From Gemmatimonadota bacterium (GTDB lineage: Bacteria > Gemmatimonadota > Gemmatimonadetes > Gemmatimonadales > GWC2-71-9), in assembly GCA_003222085.1 (NCBI GenBank), contig QHUK01000001.1, positions 62,001 to 126,000 of the forward strand: a DNA stretch of 64,000 nucleotides, written 5' to 3'. Below the pieces are notes generated by a model, which did no database searches, was not told where the DNA came from, and was given only the letters and a program-made list of their open reading frames with translations. The translations under genes and the position numbers were made by a program. Below are positions 27,401 through 33,833 of the stretch, one piece after another; position 1 is the stretch's first letter; each line of letters starts with the position of its first letter.

Positions 27401-29026
27401 GGCCAGCTACCCGCCCACAAGGTTACGGCGCTGATCGCGCGGCTGCGGCACTCGGTGCCCGGAGTGCCCCTGATCTCGCCGCCGCCACACCACGACATCT
27501 ACTCGATCGAGGATCTGGCGCAGCTCATCCACGATCTGAAGCAGGTCAACCCTCGCGCGCGAGTCGGCGTGAAGCTAGTGGCGGAAGCGGGCGTGGGGCG
27601 CGTCGCCGCGGGCGTCGCCAAGGCATACGCCGATTATGTGCTCGTCTCCGGCCACAACGGCGGTACCGGAGCGTCGCCGCTGTCGTCGATCAAACACGCC
27701 GGGTCCCCGTGGGAGCTGGGGCTCGCGGAAACCCAGGCGCTCCTTATCGAGAACGGCCTGCGCCACCGCATCGAAGTGCGGGTGGACGGCGGCCTGCGGA
27801 CGGGCCGTGACGTCGTCATCGCGGCGCTCCTCGGCGCCGAGAGCTTCGGCTTCGGTACGGCCGGGCTGGTCGCGATCGGGTGCGACATGGCTCGGCAGTG
27901 CCACCTCAACTCCTGTCCCACCGGCATCGCGACTCAGAAACCCGAGCTGCGCGCCAAGTTCCGCGGCACGCCGGAGCAGGTGGTCGCGTATTTCACGTGG
28001 ATCGCGGAGGACGTGCGGCGGCTCCTCGCCGGGCTGGGTTGCCGCTCGCTGGACGACGCCATCGGCCGCGTGGAGCTGCTGGAGCGCGTGGATCATCCCG
28101 AGGTGCCCCGCGCGCAGATGCTCGACCTGTCGCTGCTCCTCACCGACCCGGTGGCGGGAGGCGAGGAGCCGCGTCGCCGGACGGTGGAGCGCAATGACCG
28201 TCCGGGCGTCGAGTCGCTCGACGACGAGATACTCGAGACGCTCGCGCCGCGGCTCGACTCCGGCCGCCCGTTCGCCGGCGTGTACGACGTCGGCAACCAC
28301 CACCTCACGGTGGGCGCGCGCATCGCCGGGCGGGTCGCCGAGCGGCACGGCAACGTCGGCCTGCCACCGGGATCGATCCGTCTCCGGTTCCGGGGGAGTG
28401 CGGGTCAGAGCTTCGGCGCTTTCATCCTCCCGGGGATGCACCTCGAGCTCGAAGGGGAAGCGAACGACTACGTCGGCAAGGGGCTCACGGGCGGCGAGAT
28501 CGTGATCCGGCCGTTCCGCGAGGCGGCTGCCGCGGGTGGCACGGACCAACACGTTCTCCTGGGCAATACAACGCTGTACGGGGCGACCGCCGGCAAGCTG
28601 TTCGCCGCCGGCCGGGCGGGAGACCGGTTCGCCGTACGCAATTCCGGGGCGATCGCCGTGATCGAGGGCGCCGGCGCTCACTGCTGCGAATACATGACCG
28701 GCGGCGTCGTGGTCGTGCTCGGCCCGGTGGGACGGAACTTCGCGGCGGGGATGTCCAACGGCGTGGCCTACGTGCTCGACGAGGCCGAAACGTTCTCGGC
28801 CCGCTGCAACACCGACATGGTCGCCGTGCGAGCGCTCGAGCCGTCGGACGAGCGGGTCGTGCTCGAGCTGCTGCGCGAGCACTGCGCGAAGACCGGGAGC
28901 GCGAAGGCGCGGGTGATTCTCGACTCGTGGGAGCACTCGAGCCCGCTGTTCCGCAAGGTGGTTCCCCACGCCGCTCCGGCTCCCGTCGCTGTCCCCGTGG
29001 ACGTCACGCCCGCCGCGGTGACTTGA
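24485..29026 (+). CDS. gltB: Glutamate synthase large subunit
   Basis: The 1513-residue protein has all domains of GltB. An N-terminal class-II glutamine amidotransferase has its nucleophile at Cys26 (ACGVGF) after a propeptide. A central domain follows, then an FMN TIM barrel containing KPGEGGQLPAHK and GHNGGTGASPLSSIKHAG. The 3Fe-4S cysteine set is CDMARQCHLNSCPTGIA, and a C-terminal GXGXG beta-helix includes GNVGLPPGSIRLRF. It makes two glutamates from glutamine and 2-oxoglutarate. GAGGAG precedes the ATG. No gltD is adjacent, so the electron donor is encoded elsewhere or is ferredoxin. A Gly/Ser-rich insert (codons about 26298-26333) interrupts the central domain. Confidence 0.95.
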   Translation: MPAADRSRWAQARARGLDPWREQDACGVGFVARASGHRSADIARLALQALARVAHRGAAATDRSGDGAGLLTQIPAPLFYREAASRGIALAPGQPFAVGAFFLPREHDALGCATSIIEEVLQGEGLPVLAWRDVPLDVNELGAGARRSCPTIRQAIVAAPVERGRFDETTWERSLYLARRTIERRIADAGPGLDPFFVCSLSCRTLVYKALLTGTQLAGFFPDLASSDYETAIAIFHQRYSTNTTSSWPLAQPFRMLAHNGEINTLWGNRNAMRAREPALAGPPWSEAVDRLKPVIWSEGSDSASLDNALELLVRSGRDPVHALMMLVPEAHEGAVEMEPALRGFYEFHECLVEPWDGPAALAFSDGVFVGSALDRNGLRPCRYKITRDGLVVAGSETGLVDLNPGDVVESGRLGPGELLVVDTRRKAILRNAEAKREVARRRPYSRWAARGIRLLRPTAAVPDTPPAPEPERVARQVAFGWSFEDLRYVLEPMGGAGQDAVWSMGDDTPIPPLARIAPSLYVYLRQRFAQVTNPAIDPLRETLVMSLRMHIGRRGSLLADRPAGLRLVRNEHPVLLAEEIMALRSGAGAQVVTLDATWGASAGNGGGGGSGGGGGPDALRTALDGLCRSASHAVGEGARIVILSDRAANRERAPLPMLLAVGAVHQHLLEHGSRTRLGLIAEAGDAWDVHHFAALIGYGAEAVHPWLALESVQAHVAEEDARGRFRAAAEAGLLKILSKMGISTLSSYSGAQIFEALGLGAEVIDRCFTGTVSTIGGIGFAEIAEDVLARQRAAYPETETASGLPDHGRVRYRRDGEDHGWSPPLVRAMQAAVTADTPQAYDAFRARVAARLPASPRDLLALRAVAPIPLDEVEPAEAIRRRFVSTAMSLGALSPEAHRTLAIGMNRMGARSNSGEGGEDPDTYAPLENGDRVDNRIKQVASGRFGVTTYYLMRADELEIKIAQGSKPGEGGQLPAHKVTALIARLRHSVPGVPLISPPPHHDIYSIEDLAQLIHDLKQVNPRARVGVKLVAEAGVGRVAAGVAKAYADYVLVSGHNGGTGASPLSSIKHAGSPWELGLAETQALLIENGLRHRIEVRVDGGLRTGRDVVIAALLGAESFGFGTAGLVAIGCDMARQCHLNSCPTGIATQKPELRAKFRGTPEQVVAYFTWIAEDVRRLLAGLGCRSLDDAIGRVELLERVDHPEVPRAQMLDLSLLLTDPVAGGEEPRRRTVERNDRPGVESLDDEILETLAPRLDSGRPFAGVYDVGNHHLTVGARIAGRVAERHGNVGLPPGSIRLRFRGSAGQSFGAFILPGMHLELEGEANDYVGKGLTGGEIVIRPFREAAAAGGTDQHVLLGNTTLYGATAGKLFAAGRAGDRFAVRNSGAIAVIEGAGAHCCEYMTGGVVVVLGPVGRNFAAGMSNGVAYVLDEAETFSARCNTDMVAVRALEPSDERVVLELLREHCAKTGSAKARVILDSWEHSSPLFRKVVPHAAPAPVAVPVDVTPAAVT

Positions 29027-29052
29027 CGCTCCCCGGGACGCCGAGCTATCAT
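29023..29052 (+). promoter_or_regulatory. Promoter of the DAHP synthase leader
   Basis: TTGACG (29023-29028), 18-base spacer, TATCAT (29047-29052). The -35 box contains the gltB TGA. The predicted start falls at about 29059-29060, exactly at the ATG of the Phe-rich leader peptide. Confidence 0.65.
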
Positions 29053-29059
29053 GGCCACC

Positions 29060-29143
29060 ATGCCGCACCGCGCCAGCTATTTCTTCTTCTTTACGTACGC
29101 GTCCCCTAACACGGGCCGTGACTGGAGAGGTGCGCGCGACTAA
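29060..29143 (+). CDS. Phe/Tyr-rich attenuator leader peptide
   Basis: A 27-residue frame contains SYFFFFTY followed later by a single Trp, then TAA. Four consecutive Phe codons flanked by Tyr are the mark of a Phe/Tyr leader peptide. It is followed 30 bases later by an intrinsic terminator and then by DAHP synthase, the first enzyme of aromatic biosynthesis. When charged tRNA-Phe/Tyr is scarce, ribosome stalling here should allow read-through. An in-frame ATG at 29051 overlaps the -10 box, so 29060 is preferred; no ribosome site exists, in keeping with leaderless initiation. Confidence 0.82.
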   Translation: MPHRASYFFFFTYASPNTGRDWRGARD

Positions 29144-29173
29144 GTAGCCCCAAGATCTCTCAGTTCACACGAG

Positions 29174-29205
29174 CGGCCCGTTGAAAGACGGGCCGTTCTT
29201 TTTTT
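29174..29205 (+). terminator. Attenuator terminator before DAHP synthase
   Basis: CGGCCCGT, loop TGAAAG, ACGGGCCG, then TTCTTTTTTT. The U-tract ends just before the GGGGAGG ribosome site of the structural gene. Confidence 0.88.
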
Positions 29206-29216
29206 GGGGAGGCGAC

Positions 29217-30341
29217 ATGATCATCGTAATGCGCGCCGAAGCGACGGCAGCGCAACGGGACGGCGTGCGGGAGCAGGTCGAGGCGAGCGGCGGGCGCAGC
29301 TACGCCGCACGCGACGGAAACCGTACCGTCCTCGGCTGTCTCGGCGACACCGACGCCCTCAGCGAGGATAACGTGGAGGCGCTGCCCGGGGTCGAGTCGG
29401 TCACGCGCTGGCGCACGCCCTATCGACTGGCCAGCCGGGAGCTCGCGCCGCCCGGCGGCCGCACGGTCGTCCGCATCGGCGACGGGCCGGCGGCGAGCGT
29501 CGGGGGCCCGGCGCTGCTGGTGGTTGCCGGCCCGTGCTCGGTCGAGGGACCCGAGATGCTGCTCGCGACGGCCCGGGGCGTCGCGCGGGCCGGGGCGGCG
29601 GCGCTGCGCGGTGGGGCGTTCAAGCCGCGCACGTCGCCCTACGCGTTCCAGGGACTCGGGCTCGACGCGCTGCGGTGGCTCGCGGAGGTGCGCCGCGTGA
29701 CGGGATTGCCCGTGGTCACCGAAGTGCTCGACCCCCGCCAGGTGGAGCTGGTGGCGGCGCACGCCGACGTCCTCCAGGTGGGCGCCCGCAGCATGCAGAA
29801 CTTCCCGCTGCTCGCGGAAGTGGGTCGCGTTCGGCGGCCGGTGCTGCTCAAGCGCGCCATGTCGGCGACCGTGACGGAGCTCCTGCTCGCGGCCGAGTAC
29901 GTGCTGGCGCGCGGCAATCCGGACGTGATCTTGTGCGAGCGAGGCATCCGCACGTTCGAGCCCGCCACGCGCAATACGCTCGACATCGCCGCGATCCCGG
30001 TGCTGCGCGGCGAGACCCATCTCCCCGTGATCGTCGATCCCAGTCACGCCGGCGGTCGCGCTGACCTCGTGGCCCCGCTGGCCTACGCCGCGATCGCCGC
30101 CGGCGCGGATGGGCTCCTCGTGGAAGTGCACCCGCGACCGGAAACCGCCCTGTCAGACGGCGAGCAATCGCTTTCCCTCGACGGATTCACCGAGCTGATG
30201 CGCGGGCTCGCGCCGTTCGCCGCCGCGGCGGGGCGGACGCTGGTGCCTCAGCCCAAGGCGCTCCCCGAGGTCCATGCCCTGAAGGGCCGGCTCGGCCCAA
30301 CGTGCGTCCTCGAGGACGCCCCCGCCGCGGAGGCCGTATGA
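29217..30341 (+). CDS. aroF: 3-deoxy-7-phosphoheptulonate (DAHP) synthase, type I-beta like
   Basis: The 374-residue protein has an N-terminal regulatory region of about 70 residues (MIIVMRAEATAAQ..., ferredoxin-like), then the KDO8P/DAHP synthase TIM barrel: VAGPCSVEGPEML, RGGAFKPRTSPYAFQGLG, LQVGARSMQNFPLL, LLKRAMSATVTELLLAAEY, LCERGIRTFE and VDPSHAGGR. These are the PEP- and metal-binding motifs of the Bacillus/Thermotoga-type enzyme. It condenses PEP and erythrose-4-phosphate at the entry to the shikimate pathway. The ATG has GGGGAGG five bases upstream. The last bases overlap the chorismate mutase start (ATGA). Expression is probably governed by the Phe/Tyr attenuator. Confidence 0.95.
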   Translation: MIIVMRAEATAAQRDGVREQVEASGGRSYAARDGNRTVLGCLGDTDALSEDNVEALPGVESVTRWRTPYRLASRELAPPGGRTVVRIGDGPAASVGGPALLVVAGPCSVEGPEMLLATARGVARAGAAALRGGAFKPRTSPYAFQGLGLDALRWLAEVRRVTGLPVVTEVLDPRQVELVAAHADVLQVGARSMQNFPLLAEVGRVRRPVLLKRAMSATVTELLLAAEYVLARGNPDVILCERGIRTFEPATRNTLDIAAIPVLRGETHLPVIVDPSHAGGRADLVAPLAYAAIAAGADGLLVEVHPRPETALSDGEQSLSLDGFTELMRGLAPFAAAAGRTLVPQPKALPEVHALKGRLGPTCVLEDAPAAEAV

Positions 30342-30640
30342 GTGAGAGCGAGCTCGACCGCCTGCGCGCCGATATCGAACGGATCGACCGCACCCTGATC
30401 GGGCTGATCGAGAAGCGCGTGCGCGCCGCGCGCCGCGCGGCGGCGGCGAAACGTGCCGCCGGCCTGCCCACTCTCGACCCAGGCCAGGAAGCGGCCGTGG
30501 TCCGGCGGGCGGCGGCGCTGGCGCGCGAAGGGGGCCTGCCGGAGGAAGCGGTGCGTGACCTCTTCTGGCACCTCGTGGGGCTGACGCGCCGGGCCGAGCA
30601 AGATGCGTCAGCCACGGCGGCGGAGCAGCGGCAGCTCTAG
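30338..30640 (+). CDS. Chorismate mutase, AroQ class
   Basis: The 100-residue all-helical protein begins LDRLRADIERIDRTLIGLIEKRVRAARRAAAAKRAAGLPTLD. This is the first helix of AroQ mutases with the conserved Arg, Asp-Arg and Glu-Lys-Arg positions; the second half contains LFWHLVGLTRR. It converts chorismate to prephenate for Phe and Tyr. It is translationally coupled to DAHP synthase, which suits the Phe/Tyr leader upstream. Its 3' end overlaps the convergent cimA gene by 33 bases, an unusually long antisense overlap. Confidence 0.85.
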   Translation: MSESELDRLRADIERIDRTLIGLIEKRVRAARRAAAAKRAAGLPTLDPGQEAAVVRRAAALAREGGLPEEAVRDLFWHLVGLTRRAEQDASATAAEQRQL

Positions 30641-32146
30641 GCTGTCCCGCAGCGCCTGCCAGCTGGCCTCGATGATGTTCTCCGAGCACCCCATGGTGCT
30701 CCACCGGTCGGCACCGCTCGCGGATTCGACTACGACCCGGGGCTTGGCCGCGGTGCCGAGGTGCTCGTCCACGATGCGCACTTTGTAGTCTACGAGATGC
30801 ACGTCGGCGAGCTCCGGATAGCGCGGCAGGAGCGCCTTGCGGACGGCATTGTCGAGGGCGTTCACGGGACCCGCGCCCTCGGCGGCCGTATGAATCACTT
30901 CCCCGTCCACGCGCAGCTGGACCATCGCCTGTGCGCTCGTCTCGCCTCCGCTCCGCCCCTCGACGATCACCGTGAACCCGAGCAGCTCGAATGGTGGCCG
31001 GTAATCCGGGGCGGAGCGGCGCACCAGCATCTCGAACGAGCCGTCCGCCGCCTCGAACTGGTGGCCCACGTGCTCCAGCGTTTTCACTTGCTGCAGCACG
31101 TCCGCGCCGGCTGCGAGGCCCATGGCGCCAGCGCGCAGCTGAACGTTCTGACGTCCCGACAACTCGCTCACCACCACGCGCATCTCGTTCCCGACGAGCG
31201 CCGGATCGATGTGCTGGTAGCTCTCCGGCAGCTTCGCCACCGCTGCGACGTGGATGCCTCCCTTGTGGGCGAACGCGCTCGCGCCGACGTACGGCGCATG
31301 GGCATCGGGATTCAGGTTCGCGACCGCCGCCACGAACAGCGCCACCTCCCTGAGGCGTCGCAGCTGCTCGGGCGGCAGTACCGGACAGCCGAGCTTGAGC
31401 TGCAGCGTCGCGATGAGGGGTATCAGGTCGAGGTTGCCGCAGCGCTCACCGTAGCCATTGATCGTACCCTGGACATGGACGCACCCCGCGCGCACCGCCG
31501 CCAGCGCGTTCGCCACGGCGAGGCCGCTGTCGTTGTGGGGATGGATTCCGAGCGGCGTGCCGAGCTGCGCGCGGACGTCGCGCACGCGCTGCTCCACGAC
31601 TTCCGGGAGCTCCCCTCCGTTCGTGTCGCACAGGACGATGCAGTCCGCGCCAGCGCCCGCCGCCGCCCGTAACGTCGCGAGCGCGTACTCCGCGTCCAGG
31701 CGGTACCCGTCGAAGAAGTGCTCCGCGTCGTAGATCACCTCCCGGCCGCGCCGACGGAAATAGCCCACGCTCTCCGAGATCATGCGGAGGTTCTCGTCGC
31801 GGCTCGTCTCGAGCACGCGCTCCACGTGCAGCGTGGAGCTCTTGCCAACGAGCGTCACCACCGGCGTCTCGGCTTCGAGCAGCGCGGTGAGATTGGGATC
31901 GTCCTCGCACCGGCCGTTGGCCCGCCGGGTCATCCCGAAGGCGGCGATCTTCGCCTGCCCGGGCCCCTCCTGGCGGATGCGACGGAAGAACTCCGCGTCC
32001 TTGGGGTTCGAGCCCGGCCAGCCGCCTTCCAGGTAATGAATGCCCAGCTCGTCCAGCCGCCGTGCGATTTTCAGCTTGTCGTCGACCGAGAGCGACAGGC
32101 CCTCGCGCTGCGTGCCGTCCCGCAGTGTCGTGTCGTACAGGAACAT
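30608..32146 (-). CDS. cimA: (R)-citramalate synthase
   Basis: The 512-residue protein opens FLYDTTLRDGTQREGLSLS, the LeuA/CimA catalytic entry with Arg and metal-binding Asp. LEGGWPGSNPKD is a CimA-type segment that separates it from isopropylmalate synthase. HPHNDSGLAVANALAAV and GTINGYGERCGN follow, and a C-terminal LeuA-dimer regulatory domain (DYKVRIVDEHLGTAAKPRVVVES) is present. It joins pyruvate and acetyl-CoA for a threonine-independent route to 2-oxobutyrate and isoleucine. GAGGGGCGG supports the ATG at 32146; an ATG at 32170 is also in frame. The Ile-rich leader peptide and terminator upstream support the isoleucine role. Confidence 0.93.
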   Translation of the reverse strand: MFLYDTTLRDGTQREGLSLSVDDKLKIARRLDELGIHYLEGGWPGSNPKDAEFFRRIRQEGPGQAKIAAFGMTRRANGRCEDDPNLTALLEAETPVVTLVGKSSTLHVERVLETSRDENLRMISESVGYFRRRGREVIYDAEHFFDGYRLDAEYALATLRAAAGAGADCIVLCDTNGGELPEVVEQRVRDVRAQLGTPLGIHPHNDSGLAVANALAAVRAGCVHVQGTINGYGERCGNLDLIPLIATLQLKLGCPVLPPEQLRRLREVALFVAAVANLNPDAHAPYVGASAFAHKGGIHVAAVAKLPESYQHIDPALVGNEMRVVVSELSGRQNVQLRAGAMGLAAGADVLQQVKTLEHVGHQFEAADGSFEMLVRRSAPDYRPPFELLGFTVIVEGRSGGETSAQAMVQLRVDGEVIHTAAEGAGPVNALDNAVRKALLPRYPELADVHLVDYKVRIVDEHLGTAAKPRVVVESASGADRWSTMGCSENIIEASWQALRDSLELPLLRRRG

Positions 32147-32180
32147 GTTCCGCCCCTCGCGTGCCGCCATCAGGGATCAC

Positions 32181-32220
32181 ACAAAGCGGCGCGGCCTCTC
32201 GAGTTTCTCGAGAGGCCGCG
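32181..32220 (-). terminator. Attenuator hairpin before cimA
   Basis: On the minus strand CGCGGCCTCTCGAG, loop AAA, CTCGAGAGGCCGCG (14 perfect pairs), then CCGCTTTGTGT. The U-tract is short, so termination may be modest. Confidence 0.7.
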
Positions 32221-32247
32221 TCGCGCACTATCGGGTCCTACAGTCCG

Positions 32248-32331
32248 TCAGCCGAGTGCCAGCACGCCGCCTCTCAGGAAGAGTCGGATGGTAATGGTCG
32301 TAATCGGCAGACTGCCGCAACGGACGCTCAT
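32248..32331 (-). CDS. Ile/Thr-rich attenuator leader peptide
   Basis: A 27-residue frame contains LPITTITIRLFLRGG and ends VLALG then TGA. The alternating Ile and Thr run resembles thr and ilv leader peptides, with Leu and Val codons after it. It lies 27 bases before a strong hairpin and then cimA, the committing enzyme of citramalate-based isoleucine synthesis. Its ATG overlaps the cysG stop (ATGA) and coincides with the start site predicted from the promoter at 32339-32366. Confidence 0.78.
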   Translation of the reverse strand: MSVRCGSLPITTITIRLFLRGGVLALG

Positions 32332-33833
32332 ACCTGGGATACTAACCGCCGGGCGGGATGCGTCAATCCCGTCGCTTCCGCGCTGAGGAGCTCGCGGACC
32401 CGCACCACTTCACCGACCACCACCGTAGCGGGAGGTTCGAAACCTTCCTCCGCGACCCGGTCGGCGAGCGTCGCGAGGGTGGCGACCACGGTCCGCTGCG
32501 TCGGGAGCGTACCGCTCGCGATCACGGCGGCCGGGGTGTCGGGATCCGCGCCGTGCTCGAGCAGCCGGGCCGTGATCTCGGGCAATGCGGACAGCCCCAT
32601 CAGCACGACCAGCGTCGGGACCCGCGCGAGCGCCTCCCAGTCGAGGCTCGATACGCCATCACACTCGTGTCCCGTGACCACGGCGAAGGCCGATGCCACC
32701 CGCCGGTGCGTGACCGGAATCCCGGCCGCTGCGGGCACGGCGATCGCCGACGTGACGCCGGGGACCACGTGAAAGGGGACCCCCGCCGCTTGCAGGGCTT
32801 CGCACTCTTCAGCGCCCCGCCCGAACACGAAGGGATCGCCGCCCTTGAGTCGCACGACCATCAGCCCGCGCCGCGCCCGGTCGACCAGCAACGCGTTGAT
32901 CTCGTCTTGCGCCCGATCGGCTCCCCCGCCGTGAGGCGCCTTGCCCACGAACACACGCTCTGCTTTCGGCGGTGCTTCGGCGACCAGAGATGGAGCAACG
33001 AGGCGATCATACACGACGACGTCGGCCGAGCGCAGGAGCTCGAGGCCCTTCGCGGTGATCAGGCCGGGGTCGCCAGGCCCGGCCCCGACCAGATAGACGG
33101 TCGCGGGTAAACCCGCGACTCGGCCCTGCCGCTGAAGCGGCAAATGCTGTGCCCGTTTACGGGTAGAGCCGAGCCGCGGCTTCAGCCGCGACTCGAGCGG
33201 CCCGACTTCGCTAACCAGCTCGTCTATCCTGCGGCGAGCCCCTTCTATATCGCCCCGGCGCACGAACTCGATCACGTCCGAGTCGACGATGCGGTACCAC
33301 AGCGTCGTCCGGGCGGGCGGGTCCGGGACGCGCGCGGCCAGCTCCGGCCGCAGCTCGCCCAGCAGCGCGCACAGGCGCGCCTCCGCAGGCCCGATCAGTC
33401 GGGCGACGCGTTGCCGCAGCCGGGCGGCGAGCGCCGGGCTCTTTCCCGATGTCGAAACCGCGACGGTGATGTCTCCCTCCCGGTGGATCGCGGGAGCGAT
33501 GAAGCTGCAGTGGTCCAGATCGTCCACGGCGTTGAGCAGGACCCCTTCCCGCTCGGCCTCCGCCCACACTCGGGCGTTGACCGCGCGGTCGTCGGTCCCC
33601 GCGATAGCGAGCCAGGCACCCGCGAGATCGCCCGATCGATACGGCCGGCGGCGCAGCTCGATCTCTCCTCCCGTCGCGAGATGAGCCAGGCGAAGCGTGG
33701 GCTCGGGACTCACCACGGTCACGTGCGCGCCGGCCGAGAGCAGGCCGAGCACCTTCTGCTCGGCGACCGCGCCGCCGCCGATCACCACGGCACGGCGCCC
33801 CCGGAGGTCGAGGAACACGGGGTAGAACGTCAC
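32328..33833 (-). CDS. cysG: Siroheme synthase (precorrin-2 dehydrogenase plus uroporphyrinogen-III methyltransferase)
   Basis: The 501-residue fusion has an N-terminal dehydrogenase/ferrochelatase domain (YPVFLDLRGRRAVVIGGGAVAEQK, NAVDDLDHCSFIAPA, STSGKSPALA) and a C-terminal SAM-dependent methyltransferase domain from about residue 235 (VYLVGAGPGDPGLITAKG, VRLKGGDPFVFGRG, GVTSAIAVPAAAGIPVTHR). It makes siroheme, the cofactor of the sulfite reductase encoded directly upstream. The GTG at 33833 overlaps the sir stop (GTGA). The linker (about SRLKPRLGSTRKRAQHLPLQ) is encoded by an inserted palindromic repeat. It is the last gene of the cys operon. Confidence 0.93.
   Translation of the reverse strand: MTFYPVFLDLRGRRAVVIGGGAVAEQKVLGLLSAGAHVTVVSPEPTLRLAHLATGGEIELRRRPYRSGDLAGAWLAIAGTDDRAVNARVWAEAEREGVLLNAVDDLDHCSFIAPAIHREGDITVAVSTSGKSPALAARLRQRVARLIGPAEARLCALLGELRPELAARVPDPPARTTLWYRIVDSDVIEFVRRGDIEGARRRIDELVSEVGPLESRLKPRLGSTRKRAQHLPLQRQGRVAGLPATVYLVGAGPGDPGLITAKGLELLRSADVVVYDRLVAPSLVAEAPPKAERVFVGKAPHGGGADRAQDEINALLVDRARRGLMVVRLKGGDPFVFGRGAEECEALQAAGVPFHVVPGVTSAIAVPAAAGIPVTHRRVASAFAVVTGHECDGVSSLDWEALARVPTLVVLMGLSALPEITARLLEHGADPDTPAAVIASGTLPTQRTVVATLATLADRVAEEGFEPPATVVVGEVVRVRELLSAEATGLTHPARRLVSQV
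32339..32366 (-). promoter_or_regulatory. Promoter of the cimA leader
   Basis: Minus strand TTGACG (32366-32361), 16-base spacer, TAGTAT (32344-32339), then seven bases to the leader ATG. It lies inside the 3' end of cysG. Confidence 0.65.
33101..33195. repeat. Palindromic repeat forming the CysG interdomain linker
   Basis: Nested inverted repeats include GCGGGTAAACCCGC, GCCGCTGAAGCGGC, CCCGTTTACGGG and GCCGCGGCTTCAGCCGCG, with CGCGACTCG at both edges. It is in frame and lies exactly between the two enzyme domains. Confidence 0.75.
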
